From Pseudomonadota bacterium (GTDB lineage: Bacteria; Pseudomonadota; Gammaproteobacteria; Burkholderiales; Gallionellaceae), in assembly GCA_021783855.1 (NCBI GenBank), contig JAJXTL010000037.1, forward strand, positions 1 to 24,055: DNA of 24,055 bases, written 5' to 3'. Position 1 is the first letter of the stretch. The number at the start of each line of letters is the position of its first letter. Shown here one piece after another: positions 19,088 to 24,055 of this stretch. A program made the position numbers and the translations under genes. The notes beneath the pieces were generated by a model. The model was not told the origin of the DNA and did no database searches. It saw only the letters and a list, made by a program, of their open reading frames with translations.

Positions 19088-19327
19088 CTATGTCGTCATG
19101 CTGACCGGTTGGACTGAGCCGGATGGTAAGCCTTGAATAAGAACGAGGCCGTTGCTCTCAATGCGCAGCCGTTCTCCCTTGGCAAGCAGGAAGTCGCATA
19201 TCTGTCCTTCGACAGTGAGCCAGACCATACCTTCGGTGCATTCGAGATGAACATCGCGTGCACCTCGAAAAGCGAAACTGATCCCCTCGGCAAGCTGAAT
19301 CACCATATTCCCAAAAGACATTAACAT
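19088..19327 (-). CDS. DUF2917 family small protein
   Basis: 79 residues matching the DUF2917 pattern: 'IQLAEGISFAFRGARDVHLECTEGMVWLTVEGQICDFLLAKGERLRI', written here as residues 10-56, then 'SNGLVLIQGLPSG'. These are short cupin-like beta proteins common in betaproteobacteria, function unknown. Start at 19327 with GGAG five bases upstream; a second ATG at 19321 is possible. The gene lies 48 bp downstream of the marR stop on the same strand, but has its own promoter-like sequence and a copy of the putative operator, so it is probably a direct MarR target. Confidence 0.72.
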   Translation of the reverse strand: MLMSFGNMVIQLAEGISFAFRGARDVHLECTEGMVWLTVEGQICDFLLAKGERLRIESNGLVLIQGLPSGSVQPVSMTT

Positions 19328-19343
19328 AATTTCTCCAGAATGA

Positions 19344-19364
19344 TTAGCTATGCAACTATATGTA
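19344..19364 (-). promoter_or_regulatory. Putative MarR operator over the -10 box of the DUF2917 gene
   Basis: Read on + the 21-bp element has blocks TTAGC, ATGCAA, TATAT and TA separated by single variable bases. It matches the element at 19816-19836 at 18 of 21 positions. On the minus strand it includes TATAGT, a fair -10 box, with TTAAGT 17 bp further upstream. A repressor bound here would block RNA polymerase. Its centre is the imperfect palindrome TTGC-n3-GCTAA. Confidence 0.55.
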
Positions 19365-19375
19365 TAAAAAAATAC

Positions 19376-19792
19376 TCACTTAAGGGTAGTGCTCACTTTA
19401 CGAATCCTGGATACAGTTTCAGCGAACGCGTCCTCTCCCAACAATTTCTTTAACCGCTTGCTAACTTGGATACTCGCTTCATTTAGCGACGCATGCATGG
19501 CTATGGCCGGAGCTGTTGGGAAAATTGACTGCTCACGGCCATCCCGCGCCGAACTTCTGCGCTCGATCAAACCCTTGGCTTTTAAGCCGTCCAGCGCACG
19601 GGTTGCCGTGGGCCTTGAGATTGTCATGGCGCGCGCAAGCTCATGTTGCATCAGACCGGGCTGATCCAGCACCATCCTGAGCATGAAAGCCTGAGGGGGC
19701 GTCAAACCAAAGGGCTCAAATGCCCGAGACCACTCGCTTTCGAGCTGGCGGGCCAAGGACGTGGTATTAAAATACAGGCAATGATCGAACAT
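19376..19792 (-). CDS. MarR family transcriptional regulator
   Basis: 138 residues from the ATG at 19792. An upstream TTG at 19822 falls within the operator-like element and is rejected. A winged-helix domain spans about 35-110: 'GLTPPQAFMLRMVLDQPGLMQHELARAMTISRPTATRALDGLKAKGLIERR', over residues 29-79, followed by 'SARDGREQSIFPT', the wing. Helical ends form the dimer interface. MarR proteins are usually repressors relieved by small phenolic or oxidant ligands. A 21-bp element upstream of this gene recurs before the DUF2917 gene, which suggests autoregulation and control of that neighbour. Confidence 0.88.
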   Translation of the reverse strand: MFDHCLYFNTTSLARQLESEWSRAFEPFGLTPPQAFMLRMVLDQPGLMQHELARAMTISRPTATRALDGLKAKGLIERRSSARDGREQSIFPTAPAIAMHASLNEASIQVSKRLKKLLGEDAFAETVSRIRKVSTTLK

Positions 19793-19815
19793 GGGCACAA
19801 TGTACAACAAGTTAG

Positions 19816-19836
19816 TTAGCAATGCAATTATATTTA
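19816..19836 (-). promoter_or_regulatory. Putative MarR operator over the -10 box of the marR gene
   Basis: Second copy of the 21-bp element, 18 of 21 positions identical to 19344-19364. On the minus strand it contains a perfect TATAAT (19832-19827), placing transcription start near 19820 and a leader of about 28 bases before the ATG at 19792. The -35 region is weak. The position over the -10 box fits repression. Confidence 0.58.
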
Positions 19837-19883
19837 CTGCCTAATTTGTTGCGATAATCGGGGTCGGAAAAATAAACAGACAA

Positions 19884-20243
19884 TCAATTTTCATAATAAT
19901 ATGATTTAAAAATATATTGCAAAGCTTTGTTTTTACGTAAATTACTCGCGAAAAACACCACTTCCGTCTGTACAGGCACATTCAGCCAAACACGATCTGC
20001 CATCAGCATGGGAAATTGCTCGACGACGCCCAATGCCAGACACGCCCAATCGCCCAGCGATAAGCCAAAAGCCTTGCCGGCCGCATGCAACTCCCCCGTT
20101 AAAAATGCCTGAGTTTCATCGTGGCCAACCAGCTCCAGTTCCAGACCGGGCAATGACTCGCGAATGATCGTCGTGGGCATGCCATGATCTATCAGTTTGC
20201 TGACCAGCCAGCCTGTCAATTTGACAGCCGAAAATGGCGTCAT
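19884..20243 (-). pseudogene. 5'-truncated PIN-domain (VapC-like) toxin remnant
   Basis: The 119-codon frame begins at an ATG that overlaps the permease stop (ATGA). From 'VSKLIDHGMP' onward it follows the second half of a VapC-type PIN domain, including 'FGLSLGDWACLAL' and 'MLMADRVWLNV'. These carry two of the four catalytic acids (D65, D83). The N-terminal half with the first Asp ('LDASALLA'-type strand) and the conserved Glu is missing. No antitoxin gene is visible. The last 20 residues are AT-rich and Lys/Tyr-rich, past the usual family end. It should be catalytically dead, though it could still be translated by coupling. The family call is from motif memory. Confidence 0.68.
20213..20227. 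other. Perfect 15-bp palindrome at the permease / PIN-remnant junction
   Basis: CTGTCAA, one central base, TTGACAG. It lies just inside the truncated PIN frame, 13 bp past the permease stop. It could be a hairpin at the transcript end, a protein-binding site or a trace of the recombination that joined the two genes. No T-run follows. Confidence 0.4.
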
Positions 20244-21055
20244 ACCAGAGCGGAAATGCGTTGCCGGGTGTAGCGCACGAACAGGAAGCAGACTGCAATG
20301 ACGATGATGATGGCGATGCCGACAAACAATTCCCGGCCTTCCTGCCAGGCTGCGGCCGCCGGGAAAAACTGGCGCGACAAGCCCAATGCCGCAACAGTAA
20401 AACTGAGCAGCGCCAGCGTGACGCCCATGATGCGAGATGCGATACGCGCCCTCCCATCGGCGCGGCGCAGCAGATGCGCAATCCACAGCCCATTGGCGGC
20501 ATCGGTCACCATCATGCCCGTCATAAAGCATATGGCCAGCAGCAACGCATAGGGCAGGCCGCCATATTGGGAGGCGGTGGCGGCAAACAGCGCCGCCTGG
20601 GATAGCGTATCAAAGGAAATAGCGAATAGCGCACCCACCAGCGCGATCAGCAGCGGATGGCCCGCGTACTTGAGATTTCCCAGCAGGCGCCCCTTGATGC
20701 CTATCATTTGCACCATCTCATGAGATGGGGTCGAAAACACCGCATACAAATTGAGTGTGCCCAGTATCAGCAGGAAGAACGCGGATACCCATGTCCCTAC
20801 GCCATTCATCCATGCAGGTATCGCACCCTGCTGAAAAAGCACACTGGTCGCTGCGGCCACGACACACACCACGCAGCCATGCCCCAGCGAGAACAGCAAA
20901 CCGCATACTCGCGCCAATTTGCTTCGCCCGGCCACCGCATTAAAACGAGTCAAACCATCAATGGTCGCCAGATGATCGGCGTCCATGCCGTGTTTCATGC
21001 CCAACACAAACGCCAGTGAGACCAGAGGATAAATGCTGCCATGTATCGTTTCCAT
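20240..21055 (-). CDS. NiCoT-type nickel/cobalt permease
   Basis: 271 residues, about seven membrane spans. The NiCoT signature Hx4DH is present as H22-GMDA-D27-H28 in span II ('GMKHGMDADHLATIDGLTR'). The second and third family motifs appear in altered form as 'LGHGCVVCVV' and 'GMMVTDAANGLW'. The protein is shorter than HoxN or NixA (usually above 320). It imports Ni2+ for the [NiFe] centre of hydrogenase, which fits the adjacent hydrogenase-sensor genes. AGGAGG lies 5 bases before the ATG. A sigma-54-type promoter sequence precedes it, so it may be induced by H2 through the locus regulator. Confidence 0.83.
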   Translation of the reverse strand: METIHGSIYPLVSLAFVLGMKHGMDADHLATIDGLTRFNAVAGRSKLARVCGLLFSLGHGCVVCVVAAATSVLFQQGAIPAWMNGVGTWVSAFFLLILGTLNLYAVFSTPSHEMVQMIGIKGRLLGNLKYAGHPLLIALVGALFAISFDTLSQAALFAATASQYGGLPYALLLAICFMTGMMVTDAANGLWIAHLLRRADGRARIASRIMGVTLALLSFTVAALGLSRQFFPAAAAWQEGRELFVGIAIIIVIAVCFLFVRYTRQRISALV

Positions 21056-21083
21056 ACCAACCTCCTGTCAGATGTATACGTTT

Positions 21084-21099
21084 TGCAAAATTTATGCCC
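21084..21099 (-). promoter_or_regulatory. Putative sigma-54 (-24/-12) promoter of the nickel permease gene
   Basis: On the minus strand GGGCAT, five bases, TTGCA matches the TGGCAC-N5-TTGCA consensus at 9 of 11 positions, with the invariant GG and GC 10 bases apart. Transcription would start near 21073, 18 bases before the ATG. Hydrogenase genes under HoxA/HupR NtrC-type control commonly use sigma-54, so the context agrees. Confidence 0.55.
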
Positions 21100-21130
21100 G
21101 ACTGATCGGATTAACCATGTGACGATATAA

Positions 21131-21152
21131 AACTCATAAAAAATAATGAGTT
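21131..21152. promoter_or_regulatory. Inverted repeat upstream of the permease promoter
   Basis: AACTCAT and ATGAGTT, a perfect 7-bp inverted repeat around an 8-base A/T spacer. It is centred about 70 bp upstream of the predicted sigma-54 start. It could be an enhancer-binding-protein site. It could also be a hairpin, since on the + strand it is followed by T7 after TGAGTG. Confidence 0.35.
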
Positions 21153-21198
21153 GAGTGTTTTTTTGAGGTACGATGGCGCGAGCAATCCGGAGCAGTCA

Positions 21199-21215
21199 CG
21201 GAAAGTTGCTTTCCG
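21199..21215 (-). terminator. Hairpin directly after the hoxJ stop
   Basis: On the minus strand CGGAAAG, loop CAA, CTTTCCG forms a perfect 7-bp stem starting 3 bp after the TAA at 21220-21218. No T-run follows, so it may be a processing or Rho-linked 3' end. It separates the sensor genes from the permease, which has its own promoter. Confidence 0.45.
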
Positions 21216-21217
21216 GT

Positions 21218-22576
21218 TTATTGCCGATTGGGTGATGGCAAGCGCAGCTTGAATTGCGCCCCGCCTCCCGGTGCATTGCTCACAGAAAGCTGTCCACCGT
21301 GACGTTCGATGATGCCATAGCTGATGGATAAGCCCAAACCCGTACCCTTGCCGACCGGCTTGGTGGTATAAAACGGATCGAATAGCTTGCTCATGGCGAT
21401 CTCCGATATACCCGGCCCGTTGTCGCGAAACAGAATGAAAATATCATTTTCATCAAGCTGCGCAGTAACGATCAATCTCGGTTCGGGCTGGGCCTCCGTG
21501 GCATCCGAGGCGTTCTGCACCAGATTGATGATGACCTGCTGTATCTGGCCGGGAGATCCTACGAAAGGAATCTCTTTCGGAATTTCCATTGACACACGAA
21601 AATTCACGGGCGTGGCGCGTGTCACCCAGTGTACCGAGCGCTCTATCGTCTCAGACAAATTAAATCGAACATTTTCATTGCGGTCGGCTGCCGAGAATCG
21701 TTTCAAACCATCCACAATATCGCGCGTGCGCTCGGCGCCCTCCATTGCTCCCGCCAGTAACGGTGCCAGATCACCCAGCAGGTGATCTATGCGTAATTCA
21801 GTGCGCAGCTTGTCCAGCGATGCTTGCGACGTATCCTGATGAACCGCATCCAGATAGCGTTTCAAACGCGGTGTGTAGCGCTGCATTGCATGAATATTGC
21901 CCAACATGAAACTGATCGGGTTGTTCAACTCGTGCGCAACGCCCGCGACCAGCTTGCCCAGCGAGGCCATTTTTTCGGATTGCAACAATTGTTGTTGCGT
22001 GCGTTTAAGTTCTTCGTGCGCCTCACGTAATTTGTGGTACGCGCGACGTAACTCGCCGACCGGGCGCCCTGTGATGACCACGCCCAGCAGTTTCCCGGCA
22101 GCGGATAAACGCGGCGTGAAGTTGAGCGCCACCGGCGTGCCGACATTTTCCTTGCTGCGAAATAGCAATTCCACGTCGTTCGCCGGTGCGGCAGTCAACC
22201 CCGCAATCACTCGTTTGGCTGCCGCAAAAGCAGCTTCATCCATGAAAAGCGAGGACAATTTTTCGCCCTTGAGCTCCCCTTCGGTTTTCCCCGTAAAGGC
22301 GATCAGCGAGTGATTCACTTCCTCGATGACGCAATTGCGGTCGCAAACCACCAGCAAGTCCGACATCGAGGTCAGAATGCTGTAGATGAATTGCTGCGAT
22401 TCCTCCAGTTCGGTATTTTTTTGCTCCAGCACCACTTCATACTGCAACAGCTCGTTATAGACTTCGTCCATCGAGCGCACCACCTCTATCCAGGCGGATT
22501 CCGAAAAAGATTCCATTTCCCCCGGTTCGGGCAGTCTGGACAGCGTTCGTTCCACATGTACCATTTTAAATCCCAT
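21218..22576 (-). CDS. hoxJ: Hydrogen-sensing histidine kinase, HoxJ/HupT type
   Basis: 452 residues, no membrane span, so cytoplasmic. The N-terminal 'WIEVVRSMDEVYNELLQYEV' (29-48) and 'EESQQFIYSILTSMSDLLVVCDR' are typical of HupT/HoxJ. A PAS domain spans about 62-175 and a coiled linker 175-200. The kinase core has the H-box 'AHELNNP' with H215, N-box 'NLVQNASDA' (351-359), G1 'DNGPGI' (385-390) and G2 'GKGTGLGLS' (409-417). In the known system HoxBC (HupUV) binds this kinase through its PAS region, and H2 switches phosphorylation of the NtrC-type regulator HoxA/HupR. That regulator is not in the window. Starts at 22576 and 22564 are both possible. It lies 21 bp after hoxC. Confidence 0.9.
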   Translation of the reverse strand: MGFKMVHVERTLSRLPEPGEMESFSESAWIEVVRSMDEVYNELLQYEVVLEQKNTELEESQQFIYSILTSMSDLLVVCDRNCVIEEVNHSLIAFTGKTEGELKGEKLSSLFMDEAAFAAAKRVIAGLTAAPANDVELLFRSKENVGTPVALNFTPRLSAAGKLLGVVITGRPVGELRRAYHKLREAHEELKRTQQQLLQSEKMASLGKLVAGVAHELNNPISFMLGNIHAMQRYTPRLKRYLDAVHQDTSQASLDKLRTELRIDHLLGDLAPLLAGAMEGAERTRDIVDGLKRFSAADRNENVRFNLSETIERSVHWVTRATPVNFRVSMEIPKEIPFVGSPGQIQQVIINLVQNASDATEAQPEPRLIVTAQLDENDIFILFRDNGPGISEIAMSKLFDPFYTTKPVGKGTGLGLSISYGIIERHGGQLSVSNAPGGGAQFKLRLPSPNRQ

Positions 22577-22597
22577 TATATTTTCGGATGACGGCGG

Positions 22598-24046
22598 CTA
22601 ATGCACCGTACACACCATGCACGGATCGAAGGACCGCACGACATGCTGCACGGCCAATGGCGCTGAATTTTCATTTTCATCGACTTTCAGCCCGACAAGC
22701 GCCTGCTCCAGCGCACCGGGTATGCCTGCCTCATCGCGCGGCGAAAAATTCCAGGTGGTCGGCGCAATGATCTGGTAGTTAACTATTTTACCCTGACGCA
22801 CATCCAGCCAATGCCCCAGAGAACCCCGCGCCGCTTCGATCAGACCGACGCCGCGCATCTCGTCGATGTCACCGACAGGCAGACAAAACGGCGCACCCGG
22901 CTGTATCTGCTGTAGCCAGCTCTCCATTGCGGGCAACACCAGCGCCAGTTCCAGCATTCGCGCCACCACTCTTGCCGTTACGCTGGCACCATGCCGACCA
23001 ACCAGGTCGCGCAGCAAGGGATGGCCCGCGACCATTTGGCGTGCCAGCGCGCCTGTCTCCACGACCTGACCTGCCAGTCTCGGCGCTTTGCACCATGAAT
23101 AGGCATCCACCTTGTCCGGCTGCGGCAGGGTGCGACCCTCGTCCGGGGCAAGTGCGCTGTCACCCGCCATCCAGCTGCTTGCCACATCCTCGCGGATGGC
23201 GCTGATATCAAGGGCATGCAGCGTATTTTCCGACCACAGTCCCGCCGCAAACAAGGCCGTATTTTCTTCCGTATAAGCGCCGTAACTGATGAAGCGATCC
23301 GTGGCACGTCCTAGCTGCTGCAATTCCAGGTCGCGCGCGATGTTCAAGAAGCGCGGAAAATCGGCGCGATGTGAACGCTGCGCCATCCACGTCATCAGCG
23401 CCGCTTCCGAATCCAGCGCTGCTACCGCCGCCAGTTTGTCGCCGAACAGTGTGTTTTCCAGAAAACCGCGAAACTCCGCCAGTAAAATTTTCAGGCGCAG
23501 TTTTTCAGCCATTTCCAGCGGACGCGACGAACCGCCCGGCTGCACGGAGAGGGTGTGCGGCCATTTTCCCGCCAGATAACCCATCACATTCATGAACCTG
23601 GCGCGTACCGGCAGCATGTCCGCGGAAGCACTGCCGCTGACCGCCTTGAAACGGGATTCTGCATCACCAAACCACGACCGCTTGCGATACCCCTCACGCG
23701 CAAAATCCGGCATGAAGAACAGATAAAAATGACTTAAATGATCGGCAAGGTTTTCAGCCGCCAGTGTCAGATTCGCCGCCAGACGGCCATTTTGCGGCGC
23801 TTGCAAGCCCATCCCCGTTGCCAGCGCCTGGGCAGCGGCAGCCGATTGCGCGACCGAGCAAATCCCGCAGATACGCGGCACATAAACCAGCGCATCCAGC
23901 GGATTTTTGCCCAGCAAAATCTGCTCGAACCCCCGATACATGGGCGAATTAACAAAAGCGGCGCGTACTCGCCCGTCTTCCGTATCGAGTGTAATTTCCA
24001 GGTCGCCTTCCACGCGATTAAACGGCCCGATGATGCGACGGCTCAT
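22598..24046 (-). CDS. hoxC: Regulatory [NiFe]-hydrogenase (H2 sensor) large subunit, HoxC/HupV type
   Basis: 482 residues. The four cysteines that hold the Ni-Fe centre are present: C60 and C63 in 'PRICGICSVAQS', C476 and C479 in 'DPCMVCTVH'. 'CGICSVAQS' instead of the 'CGVC...H' of energy-conserving enzymes marks the H2-sensor group. The protein ends exactly at the final His, with no C-terminal extension, as is known for sensor hydrogenases that skip endoprotease maturation. It pairs with an Fe-S small subunit (HoxB/HupU), whose stop may be the TGA at 24050-24048 just upstream. The product is cytoplasmic, slow in turnover and signals through HoxJ. The gene is complete; the ATG at 24046 lies 9 bp from the window edge. 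Confidence 0.93.
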   Translation of the reverse strand: MSRRIIGPFNRVEGDLEITLDTEDGRVRAAFVNSPMYRGFEQILLGKNPLDALVYVPRICGICSVAQSAAAAQALATGMGLQAPQNGRLAANLTLAAENLADHLSHFYLFFMPDFAREGYRKRSWFGDAESRFKAVSGSASADMLPVRARFMNVMGYLAGKWPHTLSVQPGGSSRPLEMAEKLRLKILLAEFRGFLENTLFGDKLAAVAALDSEAALMTWMAQRSHRADFPRFLNIARDLELQQLGRATDRFISYGAYTEENTALFAAGLWSENTLHALDISAIREDVASSWMAGDSALAPDEGRTLPQPDKVDAYSWCKAPRLAGQVVETGALARQMVAGHPLLRDLVGRHGASVTARVVARMLELALVLPAMESWLQQIQPGAPFCLPVGDIDEMRGVGLIEAARGSLGHWLDVRQGKIVNYQIIAPTTWNFSPRDEAGIPGALEQALVGLKVDENENSAPLAVQHVVRSFDPCMVCTVH

Positions 24047-24055
24047 TTCAGACGT

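Noticed and set aside
20244..20531. Upstream half of the frame that includes the PIN remnant
   Set aside because: It lies inside the NiCoT gene in another frame and shows no PIN features.

Overview
The window looks like chromosomal DNA of a betaproteobacterium, most likely a Nitrosomonadales/Gallionellaceae-type organism. This is an inference from moderate GC, PrmB, DapC and DapE of proteobacterial type, a hopanoid-type squalene enzyme, a heme-c GGDEF sensor and an H2-sensing hydrogenase. No rRNA, tRNA, complete insertion sequence or CRISPR array is visible, and no gap between genes exceeds 300 bp.

Region 1 (1-3815, + strand) is a TonB-dependent uptake operon. It holds the 3' end of an outer-membrane receptor, a PepSY-type inner-membrane protein with a His/Met-rich loop, tonB, exbB and exbD, closed by a pair of hairpins. 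A degenerate dRS3-like repeat sits between exbB and exbD. Region 2 (4013-5858, +) holds an ATP-grasp enzyme of unknown substrate and a small exported protein with a His/Asp/Arg-rich tail.

Region 3 (5937-12682, - strand) holds hpnC (squalene synthesis) and then, read in transcription order, dapC, dapD, pilU, an ArsC/YffB-like gene, dapE and prmB. The last genes overlap by ATGA and look translationally coupled. Both gaps beside dapD are filled by in-phase 7-bp repeat arrays with opposed arms. One array supplies the last codons and the stop of dapC.

Region 4 (12732-18866) has an EamA transporter (+), a membrane PAS-GGDEF diguanylate cyclase with a periplasmic CxxCH heme site (-), then purT, a VOC protein, zapE and a flavin-type PNPOx-fold protein (+). 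Region 5 (19088-19836, -) is a MarR regulator followed by a DUF2917 gene. Each is preceded by a near-identical 21-bp element (18 of 21 positions) overlapping the predicted -10 box, which makes a compact candidate autoregulated circuit.

Region 6 (19884-24055, -) is part of a hydrogen-sensing locus. It contains the large subunit of a regulatory [NiFe]-hydrogenase (HoxC/HupV type), its cytoplasmic PAS histidine kinase (HoxJ/HupT type), and a NiCoT-type nickel permease preceded by a sequence that fits a sigma-54 promoter. The expected logic is that H2 is sensed by HoxBC, the signal passes through HoxJ to an NtrC-type regulator, and sigma-54 promoters are switched. The small subunit and the response regulator lie outside the window. 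The permease abuts a 5'-truncated PIN-domain (VapC-like) toxin remnant, which marks a recombination scar at the edge of the locus.
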